Counted from the stretch's first letter, positions 26,553-35,633 are shown. The stretch: DNA of 64,000 nucleotides from JAZOTM01 sp045657625 (GCA_045657625.1 JAZOTM010000040.1:21810-85809); one strand, 5' to 3'. A program made the numbers and translations. Notes: generated from the sequence alone by a model not told the origin.

Positions 26553-27458
26553 TTATAAGGTTTGAAGCAATGCTTCGATGTCTGCTGCCTTTGCCAATCC
26601 ATCTGAAAAGGCTGTTGCACTTCCTGATGCAGTTCCCATCTTCAAGGCTGTTTCATAATCCTTGGTCTTCATGTATCCTGCTACAAATCCGGCTACCATG
26701 GAGTCACCGGCACCAACGGAGTTCTTTACCTGTCCCTTCGGCACTCCAATACGGTGTCTTCCACCATTTTCATCAATCAACATCGCTCCATCTTTTGCCA
26801 TAGATACCAGTACATTTCTGGCGCCCATTTTCTGAAGCTCTGTAGCCGCATCATAAATTTCATCGTCGGTCCATAATACTCTGCCGAAGATTTCACCCAA
26901 CTCATGATTATTTGGTTTAATCAGGAATGGATGATATTTTAAAACGTTCTTTAACAAATCCTTGGTGGCATCCACCACGGTCAATACTTGTTTTCCTTGA
27001 ATATGAGATAAAATTCTCTCATATACATCATCCGGCAAGGAGTTTGGAATACTTCCCGCCAAAATCAAAACGTCTCCATCTTCCAATTTTGACAACTTAT
27101 CAAACAATGCTTTCTGAGACTCTTCGTCAATCTTTGGTCCCTGTGCGTTAATTTCGGTTTCTTCTTTCGATTTGATTTTTACATTAATTCTGGAAAGTCC
27201 CTCTTTTAATGTAATAAAGTCTGAATCAATCCCTGCTGCTTTCACTCCATCAATAATGGCTTTTCCTGTAAACCCAGCTACAAATCCAAGAGCTGTACTC
27301 TTCAATCCCAGTTCGGAAAGCACCATAGATACATTGATACCCTTTCCGCCGTAGTAACACTCCTCACCGGCAGAACGGTTTGTCATTCCCGGCTCCAAAT
27401 CTCCATCCATATGCACTACATAATCCAGTGCCGGATTAAAGGTAACCGTATAAATCAT
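26553..27458 (-). CDS. fruK: 1-phosphofructokinase
   Basis: A PfkB-family sugar kinase converting fructose-1-phosphate to fructose-1,6-bisphosphate with ATP. The 301 residues are of family length. Visible are the N-terminal VTFNPALDYVV, the substrate motif GGKGINVS, and the C-terminal PfkB signature GAGDSMVAGFVAGY with the catalytic Asp. It lies 11 bases downstream of fruR and upstream of fruA, the classic fruRKA order. Confidence 0.95.
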   Translation of the reverse strand: MIYTVTFNPALDYVVHMDGDLEPGMTNRSAGEECYYGGKGINVSMVLSELGLKSTALGFVAGFTGKAIIDGVKAAGIDSDFITLKEGLSRINVKIKSKEETEINAQGPKIDEESQKALFDKLSKLEDGDVLILAGSIPNSLPDDVYERILSHIQGKQVLTVVDATKDLLKNVLKYHPFLIKPNNHELGEIFGRVLWTDDEIYDAATELQKMGARNVLVSMAKDGAMLIDENGGRHRIGVPKGQVKNSVGAGDSMVAGFVAGYMKTKDYETALKMGTASGSATAFSDGLAKAADIEALLQTL

Positions 27459-27469
27459 TGCACTACCTC

Positions 27470-28225
27470 CTATTTTTCCTCACACACCTTTACCACTGTG
27501 TGATTTGTATATGATTTCGCAGGTGCTGCATCTGTAATAATGCAACAACTGGATATATCTGCAAATGTCACTGAGCTAATTTGCTCAAATTTTGTATGGT
27601 CCGCTAAAATATAAGACATGTATGCATGTCGAATGGCTTCCGTCTTAATCATGGCTTCGTCAGAATCCGGTGTCGTAAATCCCGCTTGTACGGAAATGCC
27701 ATTGGTTCCCATAAAGGCTTTTGTAAAATGGTATTTTCGGATAAAATCCACACAATCCGGTCCAACCACTGCTTCTGTGGAAAGCTTCAAGCGGCCACCA
27801 ATCATAATGGTTTCTAACCCTTTATCCATCATTTTCTTGGCATGTACTACACCATTGGTAATATATTTTGCTTTTTTATTTTGAATGTACTCAATCATAC
27901 GCAAAGTGGTGGTTCCTGCATCTATATACACAAAATCACCGTCTTGAATCAGCTCTGCAGCATAACGGCTAATATTATCTTTTTCCGTCACGTTCTTCTT
28001 TGCTTTCATGCCCACAGCATCTTCTTTTGTATTTACATCCAACGAAGTAAGCGCTGTGGCTCCGCCAAACACTTTTACCAATTGATGTTTTTTACTTAAA
28101 GCGTTGATATCGCGGCGAACGGTCGCTGCTGAAGTATCCAACACTTCCACTAATTCATTTACTGAAACCGCCTTTTTTTCATTGACGATTTCCAAGATTT
28201 TTGCACGTCGTTCTTCTGTCAACAT
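27470..28225 (-). CDS. fruR: DeoR-family fructose operon repressor
   Basis: A 251-residue regulator with an N-terminal DeoR helix-turn-helix (MLTEERRAKILEIVNEKKAV; TSAATVRRDINALSK) and a C-terminal DeoR effector domain with the sugar-phosphate signature region YIDAGTTT. The likely effector is fructose-1-phosphate, by family analogy. It is the first gene of the operon, and its promoter region carries four ATCAAA-type motifs at an exact 10-bp interval (28291-28326), which probably form its operator. Confidence 0.92.
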   Translation of the reverse strand: MLTEERRAKILEIVNEKKAVSVNELVEVLDTSAATVRRDINALSKKHQLVKVFGGATALTSLDVNTKEDAVGMKAKKNVTEKDNISRYAAELIQDGDFVYIDAGTTTLRMIEYIQNKKAKYITNGVVHAKKMMDKGLETIMIGGRLKLSTEAVVGPDCVDFIRKYHFTKAFMGTNGISVQAGFTTPDSDEAMIKTEAIRHAYMSYILADHTKFEQISSVTFADISSCCIITDAAPAKSYTNHTVVKVCEEK

Positions 28226-28262
28226 ATAAAACCCACCCGTCCTATTTGCTTATCTTAATCAA

Positions 28263-28326
28263 ACTATAACATCTTATATACCTACAGTCAATCAAAAATA
28301 ATCAAAAGCAATCATTTTAAATCAAA
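28263..28326 (-). promoter_or_regulatory. fru operon promoter with phased repressor sites
   Basis: TTGACT (28291-28286) and TATAGT (28268-28263) have a 17-base spacer on the minus strand. Upstream of and touching the -35 box, the motif GATT(T) recurs every 10 bp (plus-strand ATC at 28291, 28301, 28311 and 28321), so all copies face the same side of the helix. A further AATCAAA at 28257-28263 overlaps the edge of the -10 box. This is a likely binding array for the DeoR-type FruR. Confidence 0.75.
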
Positions 28327-28328
28327 AA

Positions 28329-28357
28329 AGAGAATGCAACCTGAAATTGCATTCTCT
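28329..28357 (-). terminator. Terminator after the VOC gene
   Basis: AGAGAATGCAA and TTGCATTCTCT form an 11-bp stem with a 7-base loop; six T residues follow on the minus strand. The T-run merges into the fru operator array. Confidence 0.85.
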
Positions 28358-28368
28358 TCCCTCGTTTG

Positions 28369-28872
28369 TTAACTGTTTTCCCATTCTTTTTTCAAGCGTT
28401 CCTGCTCATCCGGTGGCAATTGTGCGTAAATCTCTTTTGCCATCTCATAAGTCTGCGCGAATCCCTTCACTGCAAAGAGCCACAAAGAAAACTCCATGGT
28501 GTTCTTTTTGAATGGTTGTTCCTCTTTTACTTCTATAATATGTAAGTCCGGATCAAAAAAACGCACATAGCGTCGTCCGGTATTATCAAAAGCAATGTTG
28601 TTTAAAAACTCCGTATCCGGATATAACTTCTTGACGCGATCCAAAAAAGTGTCTAAATTCTTCTCTTCGAAATAAAGTTCTGACCCCATGTGTCCCACCG
28701 GAACGCGGTCCCCAATGGCGCCTTCCCATTCATCCAAATCCTGAAGCACCAAACCTTCTGTCATAATGGCGTTTTTTCCTTGGTTCTGAACAGTATCCAA
28801 GTAAAACAGTTCATGATAAAACCGCATAGATATGCTTACATTTTGTACTACTAAAACGATGTTTTTTAGCAT
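28369..28872 (-). CDS. VOC-fold (glyoxalase/bleomycin resistance-like) protein
   Basis: A 167-residue protein with the beta-alpha-beta-beta-beta VOC fold in its first 120 residues: NIVLVVQNVSISMRFYHELF starts the domain and RYVRFFDPDLHIIEVKE closes it with a typical metal-site glutamate. About 45 further residues are helical (GFAQTYEMAKEIYAQLPPDE). VOC proteins bind metals and act on varied small molecules, so the substrate cannot be inferred. It forms its own transcription unit between hemZ and the fru operon. Confidence 0.8.
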   Translation of the reverse strand: MLKNIVLVVQNVSISMRFYHELFYLDTVQNQGKNAIMTEGLVLQDLDEWEGAIGDRVPVGHMGSELYFEEKNLDTFLDRVKKLYPDTEFLNNIAFDNTGRRYVRFFDPDLHIIEVKEEQPFKKNTMEFSLWLFAVKGFAQTYEMAKEIYAQLPPDEQERLKKEWENS

Positions 28873-28977
28873 AACTTCTCACCACACTCTCATTGTAATC
28901 GCTGTATTTTCATTATATTTTTCACAGAAGTTTTTTTCAATGCGTGCCTAAAGAGTTTAAGGAATTTTTAAGGATTT

Positions 28978-30420
28978 TTATTTTTCAAAAAACAACTTTT
29001 GCTTACGGGCAATCATTTCGTCAATACGTTCCATGTACTGTGTCACATCTTTTACATTATCGCAGCGTTCAATGCGTCCATCTCCAAATACACGTTTCGT
29101 TACAGTTCCTGCTCCCAAAGCAACAATCGACTGTACTTCTTCCATAATCAGGATATTGTAAATGCCTGCCTTACCCGGTGCTGCATAACCCACATTTTCA
29201 AAATTTCCTGCCATATTTTTCTGGCGATATAAATAATAAGGTGTCAGCCCCATTTCTTTACAGACTTCTTCACAATGATTCATCTGTTCGGTGGTATTTG
29301 CCATCTGATATTTTTTGTAAGAATCCCATTCGATATTCAATCGCGATGCCCGCTTCAGCGCCAAGGAATGCACCGTCACGTCATCCGGTTCATACTTGCG
29401 AACCATTTCCATGGTATGCTTTACGGTTTCTAGGTCTTCCCCCGGTAATCCCATAATGAGATCCATATTGATATTATCAAAACCTTCCTCTCTAGCCATT
29501 TGGAAGCATTCCACAGTCTGTTCCACCGTATGATGTCTTCCAATCAGCTTTAAGGTCTCATCAGAAAAAGTCTGCGGATTAATGGAAATACGTGTTACCC
29601 CGTGGCGTTTCAATACCTGCAATTTTTCTCTGGTAATACTATCCGGTCTACCGGCTTCCACCGTGAACTCCTGCACATACTTTAAATTAAAACTGCATTT
29701 TATTTTTCTAATCAATCTGTCCAGTTGTTGAGCCGATAACGTAGTTGGCGTACCGCCACCAATATAGATGGTATTCAACTTCTTATTTGCAAACTTCGTG
29801 GCAGTATAGGTAATCTCCTTTTCCAACGCATCCAAGTACAAATCCACTTTACTCTTCCATCCTGCCAAAGGATAAGAAGTAAAAGAACAATACAGACATG
29901 TACTGGGGCAGAAGGGAATCCCCACATAAAGGCTGTATCCCTCTTCATAGTCAATCTGCTCCAAAATCTGTAATTCTCTCTTCGCAATTTCTGTAGCGAG
30001 AGTTGCTTTCTCTTCCGAGCAGAAATAATGTTCCTTCATATAGGAAAGAATTTCTTGTTCCTGTGTGCCTTCCTCCAACATCTTCATTGGAATCTTGGTA
30101 GGACGAATTCCCGTCAGGTTTCCCCAAGGCAATTCTTTTCCGGTCTTTTCTACCAATACTTGATAGAGACCTTGTTTCAATGCATCCTTCACAACACTAC
30201 GTTGTTCATTTTTGAGATCCACGGTTATTCCCGTCTCTTTTCCATCTAATTTAATGATGATTTTATTTTCTTGATATTCTACTTCCATTGTAAAATCAAT
30301 GGATTCCTTGATTTCTTTTTCTCCGGCAAACACAGAAACATCCATTCCCGGGTAAAAGGCTTTTACCAAAGAATGGATGTCATATTCAAAATTTGCCTCA
30401 TTCAAATGCACTACGATCAT
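28978..30420 (-). CDS. hemZ: HemZ-type radical SAM protein (coproporphyrinogen dehydrogenase family)
   Basis: A radical SAM enzyme of 480 residues. The iron-sulphur cluster motif is PFCPSTCLYCSFTSYPL (about residues 170-186). The following IYIGGGTPTTLS and FTVEAGRPDSI are typical of the HemN/HemZ group, and about 160 residues precede the radical SAM core as in Bacillus HemZ. The family is annotated as oxygen-independent coproporphyrinogen oxidase, but no other heme gene is near, so its real role here is open. It is the last gene of rel-MBL-hemZ, 25 bases after the MBL gene. Confidence 0.88.
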   Translation of the reverse strand: MIVVHLNEANFEYDIHSLVKAFYPGMDVSVFAGEKEIKESIDFTMEVEYQENKIIIKLDGKETGITVDLKNEQRSVVKDALKQGLYQVLVEKTGKELPWGNLTGIRPTKIPMKMLEEGTQEQEILSYMKEHYFCSEEKATLATEIAKRELQILEQIDYEEGYSLYVGIPFCPSTCLYCSFTSYPLAGWKSKVDLYLDALEKEITYTATKFANKKLNTIYIGGGTPTTLSAQQLDRLIRKIKCSFNLKYVQEFTVEAGRPDSITREKLQVLKRHGVTRISINPQTFSDETLKLIGRHHTVEQTVECFQMAREEGFDNINMDLIMGLPGEDLETVKHTMEMVRKYEPDDVTVHSLALKRASRLNIEWDSYKKYQMANTTEQMNHCEEVCKEMGLTPYYLYRQKNMAGNFENVGYAAPGKAGIYNILIMEEVQSIVALGAGTVTKRVFGDGRIERCDNVKDVTQYMERIDEMIARKQKLFFEK

Positions 30421-30445
30421 ATTCTTTTCCTTTTTTCATACCCTA

Positions 30446-31075
30446 TCAAAAATAAGGGTTGTAGGTTTTTTCATCTCCAATTGTGGTCACTCCCTCGTGT
30501 CCCGGAAATACATCCACATAATCCGGCAACACCAGAAGCTTTTCTTTTATGGAACGCACCAATTGAGACATGCTTCCTCTTGGAAAATCCGTTCTTCCTA
30601 CCGACTGGCAAAAAAGCGTATCTCCGCTAAACAATGTATGTTCAAATTCCTCATAATAGCACACTCCTCCCGGTGTATGGCCCGGCGTGTGCAATACTTT
30701 AAAATGAAAACCTGCAAAATCCAACACATCTCCATCTTTTACATACTTGGTTGCAAAATAGGTTTCGTGTCTTCCAATCATGCCGCAAGCATTGATTTCC
30801 GGATTTTCCATAGTTTCTTTTTCTGCTTCGTGGGCATAAATATCAATATTATATTTTTTGTGCAAATCCGCTGCCGCCATAACATGATCAAAATGACCAT
30901 GCGTCAACAGAATTGCCACAGGAACATAGCCTTCCCGATCAATGAAGCCACTGACTTTCTCCGCTTCATCACCCGGATCCACAATCACAAGTTTCTTGGT
31001 TTCTTTATTGGTCACCAAATAACAATTGGTCTGTATCATGCCTAAACGCAAGTGAAAAATTTCCATTTTTCCCAT
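30446..31075 (-). CDS. Metallo-beta-lactamase-fold hydrolase (glyoxalase II-like)
   Basis: A 209-residue MBL-fold enzyme. The metal-binding HxHxDH motif is THGHFDHVMAA (about residues 57-67), with later ligands in HTPGHTPGG, FSGDTLF and the C-terminal PGHEG. The compact size fits the YcbL/YqgX group of glyoxalase II-like hydrolases. It starts 2 bases after the rel stop codon and precedes hemZ; this order is common in Firmicutes. The substrate is not known. Confidence 0.9.
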   Translation of the reverse strand: MGKMEIFHLRLGMIQTNCYLVTNKETKKLVIVDPGDEAEKVSGFIDREGYVPVAILLTHGHFDHVMAAADLHKKYNIDIYAHEAEKETMENPEINACGMIGRHETYFATKYVKDGDVLDFAGFHFKVLHTPGHTPGGVCYYEEFEHTLFSGDTLFCQSVGRTDFPRGSMSQLVRSIKEKLLVLPDYVDVFPGHEGVTTIGDEKTYNPYF

Positions 31076-31077
31076 AA

Positions 31078-33414
31078 CTAGCCTGTTGTCCTTTCAATAT
31101 CAATAATGCCTTCAATCTGACGAATCTTGGAAACAAGCAAGGTCAACTGGTCCTTATTGCGAACCGCAAAAGATACAGAGATTGTGGCAATCCCCTGTTT
31201 GCTGGTCTTGGAATTGATTCCGCGAATGCTGATTCCCTGCTCTGTAAAAATCTTGGTCAAATCCACAAGCAAACCGGTTCGATCGTGGCAGAATACTTTT
31301 ACTTCTGCCTGATACAAGCCATGCGCATTTTCCTCTGAATCATCCGCCTGCCATTCCGCATCAATCAAACGACTTTTTTCCAACTCCGAAAGATTCATGA
31401 CGTTGATGCAGTCCGTACGATGAATGGAAATACCTCTTCCTCTGGTTACAAAACCGATGATTTCGTCTCCCGGTACCGGACTGCAGCACTTGGAAAAATG
31501 TACTGCCACGTCGTAAATACCTTTTACGATAATTCCGCTCTTGGAACGGTTCATCTCCGATCTTTGTTTTCCTTCGTTGACACTTTCCAATACTTCTTCA
31601 TCCGTCACTTGAATCGGATGATCTTTGTTGTATTCTTCCAACATCTTATTGACGATTTGGCCTTCTTTCAGTCCACCACGTCCCACTGATGCTAAAACCG
31701 CATTCCAATCATGATAACCATATTTACGAATTACCTTTTGCTGATATTCCGGCTTATTGATGTCCGCCATATTGATGCCCTTACTCTTCACGTAAGCCTG
31801 CATCATTTCTTTTCCTTTGGTAACGTTCTCTTCCTTTAATTCACTACGGAACCACTGATTGATTTTATTCTTTGCCTGGGTACTTTTTACCACATGCAAC
31901 CAATCACGGCTAGGGCCCTTAGAATTCTGAGAAGTCACAATTTCGATACGATCTCCATTGTGAATTTCGTAATCAATTGGAACTAATTTTCCATTTACTT
32001 TCGCCCCAACCATTTTATTTCCAACTGCAGAATGAATGCTATAAGCAAAATCCACCGGAGTAGAACCCATAGGCAAATTTTTTACATCTCCAGTCGGGGT
32101 AAAACAGAATACTGTGTCGGAGAACAAATTTAAATCACTCTTTAACAATGACATAAATTCCCCATTATCCGACATATCTTGCTGCCATTCCAAAATCTGG
32201 CGCAACCAGGAAAGTTTTTCCTCTTCCTGCATCTCCACTGTTTTGCCATTGCTTTCTTCTTTGTATTTCCAGTGGGCTGCGATACCATATTCTGCGGTTC
32301 TATGCATTTCATAAGTACGAATCTGAATTTCAAAAGGCTGACCGGTAGGTCCAATCAAAGTCGTATGCAAAGATTGATACATATTCGGCTTGGGCATAGC
32401 GATGTAATCTTTGAAACGTCCCGGAATCGGCTTATACATTTCATGAATTACACCAAGTGCTGCATAACAATCCTTGACACTTTCCACGATAATACGAATC
32501 GCAAACAAATCGTAAATCTGATCAATGGTCTTATCCTGATTCACCATTTTCTTGTAAATACTAAAGAAATGTTTTGCACGTCCCTCGATATCTGCCTTGA
32601 TGTCTGCTTCTTCGATTGCTTCCTTCACAGCTTCTACCAAGCGCCCTACATATTCTTCACGTACTTCTTTACGAAGTGCAACTTTTTCCACCAAGTCATA
32701 ATAAGCTTCCGGCTCTAAGTATTTCAAAGACAAATCATCTAATTCAATCTTAATCTTACTAATACCAAGACGCTGTGCAATCGGAGAATAAATCTCTTGT
32801 GTCTCCTTTGCAATACGAATCTGGGATTCTCTCGGCTGATACTGTAACGTACGCATATTGTGAAGACGATCTGCCAGTTTGATAATAATGACACGAATAT
32901 CCTTTGCCATAGCAAGAAACATTTTTCGCAAATTCTCTGCCTGCATTTCAAAACGATCCTGCTGACTCTTGTCCTTCGTACCATCACTCTTTAAATGTAA
33001 ATGTTTTAACTTTGTAACACCATCTACCAACAACGCCACTTCTGCATTGAAATCCTCTTGGATTTCTTCCGTTGTCATAACCGTATCTTCTACAACGTCA
33101 TGTAAAAGTCCTGCCGCAATGGTTTCCTTATCCATTTCCAGTTCTGCCAAAATGATGGCAACACACAATGGATGTATAATATAAGGCTCACCAGATTTGC
33201 GCACTTGTCCCCTATGGGCCTCATCCGCAATGTGATAAGCCTTTTCAATCATGGAAAGATCATCCGATGGATGATACTTTCTCACACTTGTAACCAAAAA
33301 ATCATATAATTCCTCCGGAGAAAGATGATCCTTCATTTTTGTCAGATGACCTTCCAATCCGGCTTGGACTTTATTTTCAAGTTCTTCTATCTTTGAAGCA
33401 TTCGCCATAACCAT
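31078..33414 (-). CDS. relA: Bifunctional (p)ppGpp synthetase/hydrolase (Rel)
   Basis: Controls the stringent response by making and degrading (p)ppGpp. The 778-residue protein has the full long-RSH order: an HD hydrolase with HDVVEDT (about 90), the synthetase domain (RFKDYIAMPKPNMYQSLHTTL, about 320-340), TGS (VFCFTPTGDVKNLPMGSTPVDFAY), a zinc-finger/helical region (CCSPVPGDEI) and a C-terminal ACT domain. Intact HD residues imply a bifunctional enzyme. AAGGA lies 5 bases before the ATG at 33414; a second ATG follows two codons later. First gene of rel-MBL-hemZ. Confidence 0.95.
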   Translation of the reverse strand: MVMANASKIEELENKVQAGLEGHLTKMKDHLSPEELYDFLVTSVRKYHPSDDLSMIEKAYHIADEAHRGQVRKSGEPYIIHPLCVAIILAELEMDKETIAAGLLHDVVEDTVMTTEEIQEDFNAEVALLVDGVTKLKHLHLKSDGTKDKSQQDRFEMQAENLRKMFLAMAKDIRVIIIKLADRLHNMRTLQYQPRESQIRIAKETQEIYSPIAQRLGISKIKIELDDLSLKYLEPEAYYDLVEKVALRKEVREEYVGRLVEAVKEAIEEADIKADIEGRAKHFFSIYKKMVNQDKTIDQIYDLFAIRIIVESVKDCYAALGVIHEMYKPIPGRFKDYIAMPKPNMYQSLHTTLIGPTGQPFEIQIRTYEMHRTAEYGIAAHWKYKEESNGKTVEMQEEEKLSWLRQILEWQQDMSDNGEFMSLLKSDLNLFSDTVFCFTPTGDVKNLPMGSTPVDFAYSIHSAVGNKMVGAKVNGKLVPIDYEIHNGDRIEIVTSQNSKGPSRDWLHVVKSTQAKNKINQWFRSELKEENVTKGKEMMQAYVKSKGINMADINKPEYQQKVIRKYGYHDWNAVLASVGRGGLKEGQIVNKMLEEYNKDHPIQVTDEEVLESVNEGKQRSEMNRSKSGIIVKGIYDVAVHFSKCCSPVPGDEIIGFVTRGRGISIHRTDCINVMNLSELEKSRLIDAEWQADDSEENAHGLYQAEVKVFCHDRTGLLVDLTKIFTEQGISIRGINSKTSKQGIATISVSFAVRNKDQLTLLVSKIRQIEGIIDIERTTG

Positions 33415-33510
33415 CCCATTCCTTACTACAACACAGTCTGCACCAATTATTTATAATTGATTATTATAATAAAACCATGGGATAAATGCAACCACATCCC
33501 CTGCTGTCTA

Positions 33511-34074
33511 TCAACCATTTTTCGCCGTAATATAATAGTTTCTCAATTGTTTTTCTTGTGCCCTGTGGGCAGTATTCACGTGATCCAAGACTCCATAAAA
33601 GTTTCTACTGTGGTTCGCCTCCACAAAATGGGCTAGTTCATGATAAATCACATATTCTTGGCACTCCTTTGGTACCAACTTTAGCATCTTATTGAGAACG
33701 ATTCTCTTTTCCCCTTTCATGCAATAGCCCCATTTGGCCTTCATATAACGGAATCCAATCTTGGGATATGGGATTTTATATTCCTGAAACGCCGGAAAAA
33801 TGCGATCTACCAAATAGCAAAAATACTCTTCATCCCCTTGATTCCACTTTAATTCCTCTTTATATAAAGGTGTTTTCTTTTGATTTTTCTCCAAGTGTTT
33901 TCGCACCCATTCTCTTCTCTCCCAAAGCATATTCTCTGCTTCTTCCAGTCTGCCATTCCAAGGATACGCCACCTCCACTTCCCCGGTGGGCTTTACTTTT
34001 ATCTCATAACTCTTTCTTTTTCGTCTTTGAATTGTATAGGTAAAACCAAGTTCTTGTTTCTCTTTTTCTGTCAT
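33511..34074 (-). CDS. YgjP-like metal-dependent peptidase (DUF45)
   Basis: A 187-residue protein with the zinc motif YHELAHFVEANHSRNFY (HELxH, about residues 140-156) preceded by WGYCMKGEKRIVLN, typical of the YgjP/WLM group related to SprT-type metalloproteases. An N-terminal beta region (FTYTIQRRKRKSYEIKVKP) matches the family. The biological role is poorly known. It is transcribed alone. Confidence 0.88.
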   Translation of the reverse strand: MTEKEKQELGFTYTIQRRKRKSYEIKVKPTGEVEVAYPWNGRLEEAENMLWERREWVRKHLEKNQKKTPLYKEELKWNQGDEEYFCYLVDRIFPAFQEYKIPYPKIGFRYMKAKWGYCMKGEKRIVLNKMLKLVPKECQEYVIYHELAHFVEANHSRNFYGVLDHVNTAHRAQEKQLRNYYITAKNG

Positions 34075-34117
34075 TTCTTCGTTCCTTTTTCAAATCTTAC
34101 TTCTTTTTTAAATCGTA

Positions 34118-34146
34118 TTGACACCGATGTGCATATATAGTATCAT
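34118..34146 (+). promoter_or_regulatory. Promoter of the single tRNA-Gly gene
   Basis: TTGACA (34118-34123) and TATCAT (34141-34146) with a 17-base spacer, ending 20 bases before the tRNA. Confidence 0.8.
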
Positions 34147-34166
34147 ATTTTTTGTCGTTAAGACAT

Positions 34167-34239
34167 GCGATAGTGGCGTAGTTGGTAACGCGCGACCTTG
34201 CCAAGGTCGAGACCGCGGGTTCGAGCCCCGTCTATCGCT
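34167..34239 (+). tRNA. tRNA-Gly (GCC)
   Basis: Acceptor GCGATAG pairs with CTATCGC, the anticodon loop is TTGCCAA (anticodon GCC), and the discriminator is T. CCA is not encoded. This is the only plus-strand tRNA of the window. Confidence 0.95.
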
Positions 34240-34242
34240 CTG

Positions 34243-34288
34243 ATATAAGAAAAAGACCATACCAAGCGGTATGGTCTTTTTCTTATAT
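34243..34288. terminator. Bidirectional terminator after tRNA-Gly
   Basis: A perfect 21-bp stem with a 4-base loop (AAGC): A-rich left arm, T-rich right arm, core GACCATACC/GGTATGGTC. It works in both directions and could also end the convergent gene at 34431. Between it and that gene (34289-34430) are only short palindromes, for example CCCAC/GTGGG at 34308-34320. Confidence 0.9.
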
Positions 34289-34430
34289 AGCGAAGACGAA
34301 GTACTCACCCACGGTGTGGGTTCGTTCTACTCGTTATGAGCACTTAGATGGCGCAAGCAAAGCGAAGCGGCATCTTACGTGCGATAATTGTCCATTTTTT
34401 ATCCGTTTGTACCATCAACTCGGTTTCGTC

Positions 34431-34664
34431 CTATGCTTGCATATTCTTCAGCACTTCGATTGTTTCCAAATCATCTTCGGTCACGCGAATATTACATACC
34501 GATTCTGTTCCTTCCGGTGAAGTCAATTTTATTTCTAAAACGCTTCCTGCCTGAACACCATCTCTGGCAGCCTTTTGAAAGAATGGTACCACCTTCGGAT
34601 GCTGACTATTAAATATTTTAAAGCGATTTCCTAATTGCATTAACTGCATGGGATTCATTGCCAT
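34431..34664 (-). CDS. Conserved 77-residue protein, function unknown
   Basis: A small soluble protein starting MAMNPMQLMQLGNRFKIFN and ending in a beta-rich half (VLEIKLTSPEGTESVCNIRV). An excellent AGGAGG ribosome binding site 8 bases upstream shows that it is a real gene. I recall similar short proteins in other Lachnospiraceae, but no function is known to me. It has no signal peptide or membrane segment and stands alone. Confidence 0.75.
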   Translation of the reverse strand: MAMNPMQLMQLGNRFKIFNSQHPKVVPFFQKAARDGVQAGSVLEIKLTSPEGTESVCNIRVTEDDLETIEVLKNMQA

Positions 34665-34788
34665 CTTTTCTTCCTCCTAAAATCATTTCCACCCATTATA
34701 ACATATTTTCGATTTCTTTTTTCTATGTATCATTTCTATCACGCCTAATGGGATTCCTCCACAAAATCTTTTTTGAGGCACAAAAAAA

Positions 34789-34803
34789 GACTGCAATGCA
34801 GCC
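34789..34803 (-). terminator. Terminator after the flagellin-like gene
   Basis: GGCTGC-ATT-GCAGTC (one G-U pair) followed by seven T residues on the minus strand. Confidence 0.65.
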
Positions 34804-34868
34804 TTCTTTTGTAGTTAAGTAAATTTATATTTTTTGGTAGTACGCATAAAATGCGAACAATTTCCGTT

Positions 34869-35633
34869 TTATGCGAAGAAGTTTTTAAACTTGGTTTCCT
34901 CGTTCTCCATCTTCTTCTTTTGCATCATCAAAGCATATGCCTGCTGTGCCTGTTTTTTCTTTAATTCTTCTACTGCCTGCGGATAATCCGTATCCTCAAT
35001 GTTGCTCACCGCGCTGGTCAAATTATAAGCGGTGTATGAATTATAATTGTAAGCATATTCCAAAGCATTGCTCTGAGCGCCAATACTGCTTCTGGATGAT
35101 GTAATAGACTCTAAAGCAGAATCAATCGTGGAAAGTGCATCTGCACTGGTAATATCTAAGTCAGTCAATCCCAAAGCATCTAAGGTTGCATTGGTCGTGG
35201 TAACTGTGGTTCCATTTCCATTTGCATCTGTCGCAATGGAATAAGAAGTATTGGTACCATCCAATAAATTCTGGGTATTGTATGTCGTCTGTTCTGTTAC
35301 ATCCTGAATACCCTGCAAGTACTGATTTGCCTGCTCTTGTAATGCAGCTAAATCAGAAGAACTGTAAAGTGCACTATTCTGTGCCTGCAAAGCCAGTTCG
35401 CGTAAACTTTGCAAATAATCGGTAATACTGGATAACGCCGAATCAGAAATATTAAGTAATGACTGAGCTGACGCAATATTATCATTTCCCACTTCGTATC
35501 CAGTGATTTGCGCGTTTTCTTCTTCTGCAATCGTTAATTCTGCGGCTCCGTCCGCAGCTGAATTCAATGATGTCCCGCTAGCAATGGATGTGTATAAAGA
35601 AGAAACACTACTAATTGAAGATATACTACTCAT
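34869..35633 (-). CDS. Flagellin-like protein lacking the standard N-terminus
   Basis: A 254-residue protein with both halves of the flagellin fold. LNSAADGAAELTIAEEENAQI (residues about 24-44, here given as a match to the usual NSAADDAAG..I region) and LQSLRELALQAQNSA match the N-terminal D0/D1 helices. STIDSALESITSSRSSIGAQ to about residue 225 matches the C-terminal helix. The canonical opening MRINHN..A..N of flagellins is replaced by a short Ser-rich leader (MSSISSISSVSSLYTS). A Lys-rich tail (KKKMENEETKFKNFFA) extends past the usual C-terminus. It is transcribed alone with no flagellar genes nearby. It could be a minor flagellin, a hook-associated-like protein or a decoy; function unknown. 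Confidence 0.78.
   Translation of the reverse strand: MSSISSISSVSSLYTSIASGTSLNSAADGAAELTIAEEENAQITGYEVGNDNIASAQSLLNISDSALSSITDYLQSLRELALQAQNSALYSSSDLAALQEQANQYLQGIQDVTEQTTYNTQNLLDGTNTSYSIATDANGNGTTVTTTNATLDALGLTDLDITSADALSTIDSALESITSSRSSIGAQSNALEYAYNYNSYTAYNLTSAVSNIEDTDYPQAVEELKKKQAQQAYALMMQKKKMENEETKFKNFFA

Noticed and set aside
34289..34430. Possible second RNA gene after tRNA-Gly
   Set aside because: Only short unrelated palindromes are visible; no cloverleaf or known RNA motif can be drawn.
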